Source of the DNA: DASSZN01 sp035702805
Lineage (GTDB): Bacteria > Chloroflexota > Chloroflexia > Thermomicrobiales > Thermomicrobiaceae
Direction of reading: 5' to 3'
Length of the DNA stretch: 20,342 nucleotides
NCBI GenBank assembly: GCA_035702805.1
Contig: DASSZN010000035.1
Coordinates: 1-20,342 of the forward strand
The position numbers were made by a program, and so were the translations under genes. Positions 7,011-13,813 of the stretch are shown piece by piece. Below the pieces are notes generated by a model. The model was not told the origin of the DNA. It did not search any database and saw nothing but the letters and a program-made list of their open reading frames with translations. Each line of letters opens with the position of its first letter. Within the stretch, counting starts at the first letter, position 1.

Positions 7011-7505
7011 TTACGTCGTGCCGGTGTCTTCCTCCGCGTGAAGTTCCTCCTCGACCACCATCAACCGAATGATGTCCGCCCGGCTCACGATGCCCACCAG
7101 GTCGCCCCGCCCGTCGACGATCGGCACCGGATTGACCTGATGCTCGTACATCAACGTCGCGACTTCCTGGACGGTGGACTCCGGCGTTGCGGTCGTCGCC
7201 GGCTCGGTCATGAGCTCACCGGCCGTGGTTGCCAGGATTCGTCGCAGCTGATCTTCGTGCGCGCTGCCGGGGATGCGGAAGTAGGCATCGAGGAACGGGA
7301 TGTAGAGCGGTGCGTCCCACTCGGAGTCGCGGGCGATCAGGTCGAACTCGGTGATCATGCCGACGACGTGTGTCCCGTCGACCACCGGCACCCCACTCAA
7401 CTGGTGCTCCCAGAGCAGGCGCGCGACCTCCGAAACCGGGGTCGTCCGCTCGACCGAGATGACGCGGCGCCGCATCAGCGGGGCGATGGAGCTATCGATG
7501 TCCAC
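7011..7505 (-). CDS. Two-CBS-domain protein
   Basis: The gene starts at GTG 7505, eight bases after the stop of the NAD(P)HX repair gene, with AGGAGG at 7510-7515; a much longer in-frame reading upstream is only a shadow of that gene. The 164-residue product is a Bateman module and little else. CBS1 spans about 8-62 (APLMRRRVISVERTTPVSEVARLLWEHQLSGVPVVDG, then VVGMITEFDL) and CBS2 about 97-150 (ELMTEPATTATPESTVQEVATLMYEHQVNPVPIVDG, then LVGIVSRADIIR). The insert at 63-95 is unusual in containing an aromatic stretch (PLYIPFLDAYFRIPG). The acidic C-terminal tail is EEELHAEED. CBS pairs bind adenine nucleotides (AMP, ATP, NAD, SAM) and sense energy state. The last place in an acpS-nnr operon suggests nucleotide sensing, but the partner is unknown. 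Confidence 0.88.
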   Translation of the reverse strand: MDIDSSIAPLMRRRVISVERTTPVSEVARLLWEHQLSGVPVVDGTHVVGMITEFDLIARDSEWDAPLYIPFLDAYFRIPGSAHEDQLRRILATTAGELMTEPATTATPESTVQEVATLMYEHQVNPVPIVDGRGDLVGIVSRADIIRLMVVEEELHAEEDTGTT

Positions 7506-7509
7506 GGCA

Positions 7510-7515
7510 CCTCCT
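7510..7515 (-). promoter_or_regulatory. AGGAGG ribosome binding site of the CBS gene
   Basis: A full AGGAGG overlaps the TAG stop of the preceding repair-enzyme gene (7514-7516) and lies four bases before GTG 7505. It decides the short start of the CBS protein over a longer in-frame reading and suggests coupled translation from the upstream gene. Confidence 0.7.
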
Positions 7516-9112
7516 ACCAGCGCGCGTCGTACAGCGACGACACGGCCCGCGCCGTCGCGCCGATGACGTCCGGCGCGACCAACCCCAGCGTGCCCGTCGT
7601 CGCCTCGGCCGCCAGCGCTGCCAGCGTTCCGACGTAGACTCCGCAGGCCGCGGCTTCGAGCGTCGTGAGCCCCTGCGCAAGCAGCCCCGCGATGGTGCCG
7701 GCGAGCACGTCGCCGGTGCCGGCGCTCGCCAGCGACGGCAGTGCCTGCGGCGCGATGTGCAGGTCGCCGTCGGGATGTGCGATGACCGTGTGCGCGTGCT
7801 TCAGCACGATGACCTGGCCGAAGCGCGCCGCGGCCTCCGTGGCCGACTCCCACGGACGCTCCACGATCTCGGTCGTGTCGATCCCGAGCAGGCGACCGAG
7901 CTCGCCGGGATGGGGCGTCAGGACGAGCGAGGCACCCCGCAGGCGGTCCGGCCAGTCGGCGTGCCTGGACAGCCAGTTGAGCCCGTCGGCATCCACGACC
8001 GCTCGACCGGTGAACCGCTCGGTAGCCGCCTCCGACCGGGCCGCGCCGAACCCGATGCCCGGCGTCGACGACCGCGCGCCGAAGAACGCGTCGAGGAACT
8101 CATCGACGATCGAGTCCTGCCCCAGCCCCGGGCCGATCAGCAGCGCGTTGGCCTCCGCCGCTGCCTTTCTGACGAGGTCGGCCGCGCGGGATCCGGCTCC
8201 GCCGAACTCTCCCTCCGGCAGCGGCACGAACGTGGCCTCGGGGAGTGCCGTCGAGATCGGACCGATCAGCGAGCGGGGAACAGCCAGCGAGACCAGTCCC
8301 GCGCCTACACGGCCGGCCGCGGCCGCGGCCATGCGCGGGGCTCCGTAGTAATTTGGCGCGCCCCCGACGACGAGGAGCGTGCCGACCTGTCGCTTGTGGG
8401 TGTCGGCCGATCGACGCGGCAGCCACCGGCGAGCGTCGCCCTCCGTGATCAGGGCGGGCTCGCCGTCGCTGGACTGAGGAGCCGTCAGGCCGATTTCGAC
8501 GAGCGCGAGCCGTCCGGCGCGTCGAACCGCCTCTCCGCGGTAGAGGCCAATCTTGGGCAAGCCGACCGTAAGGGTGAGGTCCGCGCGGAACGCGTCTGGG
8601 TCGGCGGCACCGCTGTCCGCGTCGACGCCCGAGGGGATATCGAGCGCCACCATCGGGATGCCCTGCTCGACGCGGGTGTCCCAAGCCGCGCGGAACGCCC
8701 AAGCGACGGGCTCCGGCAATTCCGGACGACCGCCGACGCCGAACACCGCGTCGACCACCACGTCCGCACCCCGGAGGGCCCCATCGAGGTCGTCGCTCCC
8801 GGTGAGCCACTCGAGGCGCGACGCCGCGGCGTCGTCAACGGGCGCCCCGGCCAGCCCGTTCCGGCCGTGGCTCCAGATCCGAACCTGCCAGCCCTGGGAT
8901 GCCAGCGTAGCGGCCGCGACGAGCCCGTCGCCGCCGTTGCTCCCGGGCCCGACGAGGAAGAGCGCCGCCCCAGGCCTACCGATTCGCTCGCGGAGTATCC
9001 CCTGTGCGACGCCGGATCCGGCGTCACGCATCAGGTCCTTCTCGGAGCGGCCCGCACGCAGCGCCGATTGCTCGGCCGCTCGCACGTCGGCCACTCGACA
9101 GAGTCGTATCAC
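7514..9112 (-). CDS. nnrD: Bifunctional NAD(P)HX epimerase/dehydratase
   Basis: This 532-residue two-domain enzyme repairs hydrated NADH and NADPH (NADHX, NADPHX). The N-terminal YjeF epimerase domain (about 1-220) interconverts the R and S hydrates; it shows GPGSNGGDG (55-63), DAVFGVG (121-127) and LDIPSGVDAD (157-166). The C-terminal ribokinase-like dehydratase domain (about 225-530) removes water using ATP or ADP. It shows VGTLLVVGGAPNYYGAPRM (243-261), LIGPGLG (325-331), VVDADGLNWL (372-381), LTPHPGE (398-404) and ASAGTGDVLAG (462-472) with the likely catalytic D468. One family glycine is replaced: the usual VLKGA reads VLKHA (436-440). The GTG start at 9112 shares GTGA with the acpS stop. 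AcpS followed by this enzyme is a recurring bacterial arrangement. Confidence 0.95.
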   Translation of the reverse strand: MIRLCRVADVRAAEQSALRAGRSEKDLMRDAGSGVAQGILRERIGRPGAALFLVGPGSNGGDGLVAAATLASQGWQVRIWSHGRNGLAGAPVDDAAASRLEWLTGSDDLDGALRGADVVVDAVFGVGGRPELPEPVAWAFRAAWDTRVEQGIPMVALDIPSGVDADSGAADPDAFRADLTLTVGLPKIGLYRGEAVRRAGRLALVEIGLTAPQSSDGEPALITEGDARRWLPRRSADTHKRQVGTLLVVGGAPNYYGAPRMAAAAAGRVGAGLVSLAVPRSLIGPISTALPEATFVPLPEGEFGGAGSRAADLVRKAAAEANALLIGPGLGQDSIVDEFLDAFFGARSSTPGIGFGAARSEAATERFTGRAVVDADGLNWLSRHADWPDRLRGASLVLTPHPGELGRLLGIDTTEIVERPWESATEAAARFGQVIVLKHAHTVIAHPDGDLHIAPQALPSLASAGTGDVLAGTIAGLLAQGLTTLEAAACGVYVGTLAALAAEATTGTLGLVAPDVIGATARAVSSLYDARW

Positions 9113-9558
9113 CGTCCGTCCGTTTCTTCGCTGTCACGCGTGAGCTTGGTCGCGACCACGATCGCCATCGCCTCGGTCCGCGAGTGGGTCAGCGAGACGG
9201 CGAAGTGCCGAAACCCAAGCCGTCTGGCCCGCTCGAGCGCGGTGCCATGCAGCACAATGATGGGCTTCCCACGCCGGTTCGGCAACACTTCGATATCCCG
9301 CCAGCGGATGCCGCGCACTCCCGTCCCGAGCGCCTTCATCGTCGCCTCCTTGGCGGCGAAGCGCGCGGCCAGCTCCGAGGGCCGGCGCCCGTAGCGCTCG
9401 CGCTCAGCCGCGCCGAAGACGCGGTTCAGGAAGCGCTCGCCGAACCGGTCGACGGTCGCGCGGATCCGGGCGATCTCGATGATGTCGATGCCAACCTCAA
9501 CCGGTCCGGCCGCGTCGGGATCCCAGAGCGGGACGTAGTCAGCGTCCGACGCCGACAT
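9109..9558 (-). CDS. acpS: Holo-[acyl-carrier-protein] synthase
   Basis: AcpS transfers 4'-phosphopantetheine from CoA to a serine of acyl carrier protein, activating fatty acid synthesis. The product (149 residues from ATG 9558) contains VGIDIIEIARI (22-32), with the magnesium-binding aspartate D25, and RFAAKEATMKALGTG (66-80), with the metal-binding E71. The IRWRDIEVLPNRRGKPIIVLHG block and the VSLTHSRTEAMAIVVA C-terminal block are also typical. It is slightly longer than the usual 120-135 residues because about 20 residues precede the first conserved strand. The start is uncertain: ATG 9558 has no clear ribosome binding site, and ATG 9582 has GGAGG directly abutting it. With ATG 9558 the gene overlaps the 3' end of the UDP-glucose dehydrogenase gene by 20 bases, so translation is probably coupled. 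Confidence 0.92.
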   Translation of the reverse strand: MSASDADYVPLWDPDAAGPVEVGIDIIEIARIRATVDRFGERFLNRVFGAAERERYGRRPSELAARFAAKEATMKALGTGVRGIRWRDIEVLPNRRGKPIIVLHGTALERARRLGFRHFAVSLTHSRTEAMAIVVATKLTRDSEETDGR

Positions 9559-10831
9559 ACGTGAAGCCAAGCTGCCGGACATCCTCCGGGTCGTAGAGGT
9601 TCCGCCCGTCGAGGAGGACGGGCCGGCTCATGAGCTCCTTTGCCCGGGTCAGGTCGACCTGCTTGAACACGTTCCACGGCGTCAGCACGAGGACCGCCTC
9701 CGCGTCGCGGACGGCCTCGTACGGGTCGTCGAAGTACGACGCTTCTGGCACCAACTCCCGAGCATTGTCGTTGGCGGCCGGGTCATAGGCCCGCGCGCTG
9801 GCGCCGCGCTGCACCAGCATGCGCAGCACGTCGATGGCAGGTGACTCACGAATGTCGTCGGTGTCCTGCTTGAACGCCAGGCCCCAGACCGCGACCGTCC
9901 GTCCGTGCAGGTCGCCAACCAGCTCGGCCAACTCGTGGACGAACCGTCGGCGCTGATCGAGGTTGATCTCGAGCACCGCGTCGAGCAGCTGTGGGTGACA
10001 GCCCGCCTCGCGGCCCATGTACGCCAGCGCCTTGACGTCCTTTGGGAAGCAGGACCCGCCGAAGCCAATGCCGGCCTCCAGAAACTGCGGACCGATACGC
10101 GGGTCGTACCCCATGCCCTTGGCGACGACCGTCACGTCTGCGCCCATCTCCTCGCAGATCTGGGCGATCTCATTGATGAAGCTGATCCGGGTCGCCAGGA
10201 TGGCGTTCGAAGCGTACTTGATCATCTCCGCGGTTCGGCGATCGGTAATCAGGACGGGGCTGCGCAGGGCACCGTAGAGTTCGCCGACCTTCTCGGCGGC
10301 CTCGCGGTCCTCGGCGCCGAGCACGATCCGACTCGGGTTGAAGACGTCGTAGACGGCCGACCCCTCGCGGAGGAACTCCGGGTTGCTGACCACGGCGAAC
10401 GATGCCTCGGGTGACTTGACCTCGTTGACGATCGACGCGACGAAGTCGCCGGAGCCGATCGGCATGGTGCGCTGGTTGATGATGATCGTGTGCGCACGCA
10501 TGGCGCGCCCGGTCATCTGGGCGGCCGAGCGCACCGCGCGCATGTCCGCCTCGCCGCTGAACGCGGAGGGCGTCCCGACGCAGATGAAGACGAAGTCGGA
10601 ATCCGGTACCGCCTCGTCGTAGCAGGTCGTGAAGCGCAGTCGTCCGGCCTTCAGGTTGCGCGCGATGAGCTCGTCGAGGCCCGGCTCGTAGATCGGGCTG
10701 ATCCCCTGTGATAGCTGCTCGATCTTCCCCTCGTCAATGTCGATGCCAAACACCTGGTTGCCGAGGTCGGCAAAAGCGGCGGCGTAGACCGCGCCGACAT
10801 AGTTGGTGCCAATGATAGAAATAGTCGCCAC
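9539..10831 (-). CDS. ugd: UDP-glucose/GDP-mannose dehydrogenase family enzyme
   Basis: The 430-residue enzyme most likely oxidises UDP-glucose to UDP-glucuronate with two NAD+, supplying acidic sugars for surface polysaccharide. The NAD-binding N-terminal domain starts TISIIGTNYVG, followed by the acidic D31/D33 end of the second strand. Catalytic-site motifs are NPEFLREG (150-157), K205 with N209 (KYASNA), GIGFGGSCFPKD with the nucleophile C261, and WGLAFKQDTDDIRESPA (316-332) in the C-terminal domain. One oddity: the GxGxxG dinucleotide loop is G8-T-N10-Y-V-G13, with Asn for the second Gly. Substrate specificity (UDP-glucose versus UDP-ManNAc or GDP-mannose) cannot be settled by eye, though the motifs are closest to Ugd. 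Start GTG 10831 has GAAGGGG upstream. Confidence 0.9.
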   Translation of the reverse strand: MATISIIGTNYVGAVYAAAFADLGNQVFGIDIDEGKIEQLSQGISPIYEPGLDELIARNLKAGRLRFTTCYDEAVPDSDFVFICVGTPSAFSGEADMRAVRSAAQMTGRAMRAHTIIINQRTMPIGSGDFVASIVNEVKSPEASFAVVSNPEFLREGSAVYDVFNPSRIVLGAEDREAAEKVGELYGALRSPVLITDRRTAEMIKYASNAILATRISFINEIAQICEEMGADVTVVAKGMGYDPRIGPQFLEAGIGFGGSCFPKDVKALAYMGREAGCHPQLLDAVLEINLDQRRRFVHELAELVGDLHGRTVAVWGLAFKQDTDDIRESPAIDVLRMLVQRGASARAYDPAANDNARELVPEASYFDDPYEAVRDAEAVLVLTPWNVFKQVDLTRAKELMSRPVLLDGRNLYDPEDVRQLGFTYVGVGR

Positions 10832-10887
10832 GGCCCCGATCCCCTTCTACCCGCCGGGCTCCGTTGCCCCGCGCGGCATCCCGTCCC

Positions 10888-10918
10888 TATCGACAGCGCA
10901 CGCGAGTCGCTGTCGATA
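10888..10918. repeat. Inverted repeat, 11-bp arms, upstream of ugd
   Basis: TATCGACAGCG (10888-10898) and CGCTGTCGATA (10908-10918) are perfect complements around a nine-base centre. The element sits in the 195-base space between the acylphosphatase stop and the ugd GTG, 57 bases upstream of ugd. A CCTATAGG palindrome (10921-10928) lies directly on its upstream side and resembles a -10 box on the ugd strand. The repeat could be an operator at the transcription start, a leader hairpin, or a terminator for the tgt-acyP pair; no T-run follows it. The rest of this intergenic stretch shows nothing I recognise. Confidence 0.5.
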
Positions 10919-11026
10919 CCCCTATAGGACCACTGTACACCCGCTCATAGCCAACACGCAGCGGGACATGGGTCACTGTTTCGCCTCGGGGTCGCACGAA
11001 GGACGGCGCTCTCCGGCACCATCGTC

Positions 11027-11320
11027 TTACCGGTGGACGTCGAAGTCGCGGAACGCTCCGGTCGGCTCGCACACCGAACAGGCTAGCTCGTCGACCCGCG
11101 ACCCTCCGGGCCCGGACGCCAGCTCCAGTCGCAGGCGATCCAGCGACACATCGTTCCCCTCGGCCCACACCTCGACGGAGCGACCGTTCTCCAGATTGCG
11201 CACCCATCCCACGAGCCCAAACTCGCGGGCGCGGGCCGCGGTAAAGGCGCGGAAGCCGACACCCTGGACTCGACCGGTCACAGTGCAGTGGAGACACGCC
11301 CGGCGTCCGGGCTCGCTCAT
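11027..11320 (-). CDS. acyP: Acylphosphatase
   Basis: The 97-residue protein hydrolyses carboxyl-phosphate bonds of acyl phosphates such as acetyl phosphate or carbamoyl phosphate. The family pattern is complete: GRVQGVGFRAF (16-26) with the phosphate-binding arginine R24, GLVGWVRNLENG (35-46) with the catalytic N42, and a beta strand VEVWAEG (49-55). Three cysteines lie outside the active site (C9, C12, C81), plus C84. I chose ATG 11320 because it shares ATGA with the tgt stop, and a longer in-frame reading into tgt has no family similarity. The pairing with tgt is tight, but acylphosphatase is a small housekeeping protein and the link need not be functional. Confidence 0.93.
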   Translation of the reverse strand: MSEPGRRACLHCTVTGRVQGVGFRAFTAARAREFGLVGWVRNLENGRSVEVWAEGNDVSLDRLRLELASGPGGSRVDELACSVCEPTGAFRDFDVHR

Positions 11321-12552
11321 GAGCCGGCCCTTTGCCGTGCCTCGCGCAGCCGGCTCCGCTGGAGCTCGGCCGCGTCTCGATCCGCGGTGTGGTAGCCGCC
11401 AAGGAAGGCGCGCATATCTGACGCAAACGTCCCGGCGCGGATGCCATTTCGCATCCGCGCCATCTCCCGCTGGACGAAACGCAGGTTGTGGATCGATGCA
11501 AGGCGGTAGGCCAGCAGCTCGCGAGCGTGGAACAGGTGGTGCAGGTACGCGATGGTGAAGGTACGGCACGTCGCGCAGTCGCAGTCGTCCTCGATCGGTC
11601 GAAACTCCGAGCGAAACCGGCTCGCGGTGATGTTCACTCTCCCGGCGCGCGTGAAGAGTCCGCCCCGCCGGGCAACCCGGGTCGGATGGACGCAGTCAAA
11701 CAGGTCCACGCCGGCCGCCACGCCCGCCCACAGGTCCTCCGGCGACCCCACGCCCATCATGTAGCGCGGGCGGTCCGCCGGCGCAGGCTCGACTGATGCG
11801 CCGAGCAATTCCTGCATGAGCTCCTTCGGTTCGCCAACGCTCAGGCCGCCGATCGCGAGGCCATCCACCGGCTGCTCGGCCACGAACCGGACACTGGCGC
11901 GACGCTCCTGTGGCGAGAATCCGCCCTGGGCGATGCCGAAAAGCAGCGGGCGCGCCCCGTCGGACTGCTCCTCGAACTGCTGGAATCGCCGGACCGTTCG
12001 CGCGAGCCAGCGATGCGTCCGGCTCGTCGCTCGCTCCTGCTCATCGGGCGTCGACGGGTAGCCAACGACGTCGTCGAGCGGCATGATGACGTCGGAACCA
12101 AAGCCGAGCTGCAGGCCGAGCGACGACTCCGGGCTCAGGTCCCAGGTACTGCCGTCGAGGTGCGAACGGAAGCGGACGCCCGCCTCGCTCACGTCGTGCC
12201 GCTCGGCCAGGCTGTAGACCTGGAAGCCGCCCGAGTCGGTGAGGATGGGCCCGTCCCAGGCCATGAACTCGTGGAGCCCGCCCGCGGCGCGGACGATGTC
12301 GATCCCGGGCCGCAGCATCAGGTGGTAGGTGTTGGCGAGCAAGATCTCAGCGCCGGTCGCGCGCACCTCATCCGGAGAGAGCGCTTTGACCGCCGCCTGC
12401 GTTCCCACCGGCATGAAGGCGGGCGTCGCCACCGCGCCGCGTCGCGTGCGCAGTGTTCCGGCGCGAGCGCGTGTCTCGATATCGCTCGCGTCGATCGTGA
12501 AGCAACTGAGGCAGTCGTGTGCCGGCTCGCTGCCGGAGTCGCCATCGGCCAT
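11317..12552 (-). CDS. tgt: tRNA-guanine transglycosylase
   Basis: Tgt exchanges G34 in GUN anticodons for a 7-deazaguanine base, normally preQ1 in bacteria, on the way to queuosine. The 411-residue protein has TDSGGFQV (105-112) with the general acid/base D106, FGIAQGG (205-211) with Q209, GLAIGGLSVGE (231-241), and VDLFDCVHPTR (282-292) with the nucleophile D286. The structural zinc site is C324, C326, C329 and H355. The base-selectivity loop reads MPLDDVVGYP (157-166), whereas typical bacterial enzymes have FDEC; V162 replaces the selectivity cysteine (C158 in Zymomonas numbering), as in eukaryotic queuine enzymes. A CLSC pair near the N-terminus (14-17) is extra. No ribosome binding site is seen before ATG 12552, which lies six bases from a divergent start codon. 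The neighbouring queuosine genes are not in this window. Confidence 0.95.
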   Translation of the reverse strand: MADGDSGSEPAHDCLSCFTIDASDIETRARAGTLRTRRGAVATPAFMPVGTQAAVKALSPDEVRATGAEILLANTYHLMLRPGIDIVRAAGGLHEFMAWDGPILTDSGGFQVYSLAERHDVSEAGVRFRSHLDGSTWDLSPESSLGLQLGFGSDVIMPLDDVVGYPSTPDEQERATSRTHRWLARTVRRFQQFEEQSDGARPLLFGIAQGGFSPQERRASVRFVAEQPVDGLAIGGLSVGEPKELMQELLGASVEPAPADRPRYMMGVGSPEDLWAGVAAGVDLFDCVHPTRVARRGGLFTRAGRVNITASRFRSEFRPIEDDCDCATCRTFTIAYLHHLFHARELLAYRLASIHNLRFVQREMARMRNGIRAGTFASDMRAFLGGYHTADRDAAELQRSRLREARQRAGS

Positions 12553-12558
12553 GCCGTG

Positions 12559-13257
12559 ATGCTACAGGGCGATCCTGCCACCGTGCAAAGGGACGGCACT
12601 CGGCACGCTGGATCCGGCCGGTCGTGGCTGCTCTCGCGAGCCTTTGACGCGCTCTACGGTCCGGGAGCCCGTCTCTATGACCTCATTTCCCGTGCCGCGT
12701 TCGGCGACGACTGGGCAGCCTGGCGCCGCGCGGCAGCGGAACTGGTAAACGGCGAGCCGGTTCTCGACCTCGGCTGTGGCACCGGCGCGCTCGTCGAGGT
12801 GCTGAGCGCTCAGCGGGGGCTCGTCGTGGGTGTTGACCGCTCTGAGGCCATGCTAACGGCCGCGCGGCGCCATCGCGACGGAGCGCGGATTCGGCTGGTT
12901 CGTGCCGATGCGAGGCAGCTTCCGTTCCCGTCCGGCACCTTTGCCGTCGTGCTTTCGACCTTCCCCTCCGACTACATCCTCGATCCGCTGGCCGGTGAGG
13001 AGGTGCTCCGGGTTCTCTCGCCCGACGGGGCACTCGTCGTCCTCATCGGCGGCACTATCGACCGCTGGCACTGGTGGCAGGCGCCGAGGCGGTTGGTCCT
13101 TCGTTGGGTCTACGGTCCCCACAGCAACCTCCCGGCCGCGAGGGCTCCGTTCGACCTGGCCGGGCTGCGTGGCGATTGGCAGGAGGTTCCCGGTCCCCAG
13201 GGGCGCGGTTGGGTGTGGATCGCGCGGCGAAACGCTACCGTCGGCCGGGATAGCTAA
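12559..13257 (+). CDS. Class I SAM-dependent methyltransferase
   Basis: The 232-residue protein has a Rossmann-type methyltransferase core. Motif I is VLDLGCGTGALVEVL (68-82), the acidic end of strand 2 is GVDRSEAML (91-99), and the ARQLPFPSGTFAVVLSTF block (118-135) carries motifs II/III. An N-terminal helical region with LYGPGARLYDLISRAAFGDDW (33-53 in outline) resembles the UbiE/Methyltransf_11 group. The C-terminal quarter is Trp-rich (RWHWWQAP, WVWIARR) and may shape the substrate site. The substrate is unknown. Start ATG 12559 is the most upstream plausible ATG. It lacks a ribosome binding site and lies only six bases from the divergent tgt start, so a leaderless mRNA or the later GTG at 12583 is possible. 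The stop overlaps the tatA stop by four bases. Confidence 0.82.
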   Translation: MLQGDPATVQRDGTRHAGSGRSWLLSRAFDALYGPGARLYDLISRAAFGDDWAAWRRAAAELVNGEPVLDLGCGTGALVEVLSAQRGLVVGVDRSEAMLTAARRHRDGARIRLVRADARQLPFPSGTFAVVLSTFPSDYILDPLAGEEVLRVLSPDGALVVLIGGTIDRWHWWQAPRRLVLRWVYGPHSNLPAARAPFDLAGLRGDWQEVPGPQGRGWVWIARRNATVGRDS

Positions 13258-13688
13258 ATAAGGGTACGGCCGATAGCCTCGGTATCGCTGGAGTGGCCGT
13301 TGGTTGGGGCCGACGGGGACGCATCGAGCGGCATCAGATCGGCCAGCGGGTCGTCCTTGGTCGGCATGCGCCGGGCAACCGCGGGGGCATACGACATCGG
13401 CGGCGCGGTCGGCACGTATGACGCGGGAGCCGAGGCCGGGGTAGCGGCCTGGTCGGCACGCGGTGGAGCAGCCGCCGGGTCCGGGTTCACGACCTGCTGG
13501 ACCGTGCCGTTGAGGTCCCCGAACGCCCGCTCGAACTCGCCGGTCAAATCCCCCGTGGCGGACCGGAACTCGCGGATCACCTTGCCGACGGTGTTCGCAA
13601 TTTCCGGTAACTTGCCCGGACCGAAGATGATGAGGGCGACCCCGAGGATCACCAGCATCTCCACGGGCCCGATACCAAGGATATCCAT
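13254..13688 (-). CDS. tatA: Twin-arginine translocase TatA/TatE-family subunit
   Basis: TatA forms the oligomeric pore-like element of the Tat system, which exports folded proteins across the cytoplasmic membrane. The 144-residue protein starts MDILGIGPVEML and has one membrane helix (about 4-22), the FGPGKLP hinge (22-28), and an amphipathic helix (about 29-60, IANTVGKVIREFRSATGDLTGEFERAF). From 69 onward a long Ala/Pro-rich, disordered-looking tail ends in SPSAPTNGHSSD and a short hydrophobic tip. TatA and TatB are hard to tell apart by motif; no tatC is in the window. ATG 13688 has GGAG eight bases upstream and is preceded by an extended -10 box, so longer in-frame readings are rejected. 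It is transcribed divergently from the glycosyltransferase gene. Confidence 0.9.
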   Translation of the reverse strand: MDILGIGPVEMLVILGVALIIFGPGKLPEIANTVGKVIREFRSATGDLTGEFERAFGDLNGTVQQVVNPDPAAAPPRADQAATPASAPASYVPTAPPMSYAPAVARRMPTKDDPLADLMPLDASPSAPTNGHSSDTEAIGRTLI

Positions 13689-13749
13689 CTCAGTACTCCG
13701 TGTGACGCGCGATTCGCCCGATTCCACCGTGCGAGGTCCGGCGCAGCGT

Positions 13750-13758
13750 AGTATACCA
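13750..13758 (-). promoter_or_regulatory. Extended -10 promoter element for tatA
   Basis: On the tatA strand the sequence TGGTATACT combines a TG extension with a TATACT hexamer (13755-13750). It predicts a start near 13743 and a leader of about 55 bases. No clear -35 hexamer is visible, as expected for an extended -10 promoter. The core GTATAC is itself palindromic, so weaker transcription toward the glycosyltransferase gene is possible. Confidence 0.5.
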
Positions 13759-13813
13759 TCGGGTTCGGAGGTGCTCGGGCGACCGCGCTCGGCGTGACCG
13801 GAGGCATCGACTG

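Noticed and set aside
7506..7853. N-terminal extension of the CBS protein to 280 residues
   Set aside because: The extra residues overlap the repair enzyme in another frame and are Arg/Gly-rich; AGGAGG before GTG 7505 marks the real start.
7757..9394. Plus-strand open frame of 545 codons opposite the NAD(P)HX repair and acpS genes
   Set aside because: It is antisense to genes with clear family motifs and its composition is Arg/Pro/Gly-rich low complexity, as expected for a shadow frame in high-GC DNA.
11321..11569. N-terminal extension of acylphosphatase to 180 residues
   Set aside because: The extension lies inside tgt in another frame; the ATGA overlap and the normal family length support ATG 11320.
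12013..12558. Extension of the methyltransferase to 414 residues
   Set aside because: The added part is antisense to tgt and unlike methyltransferases.
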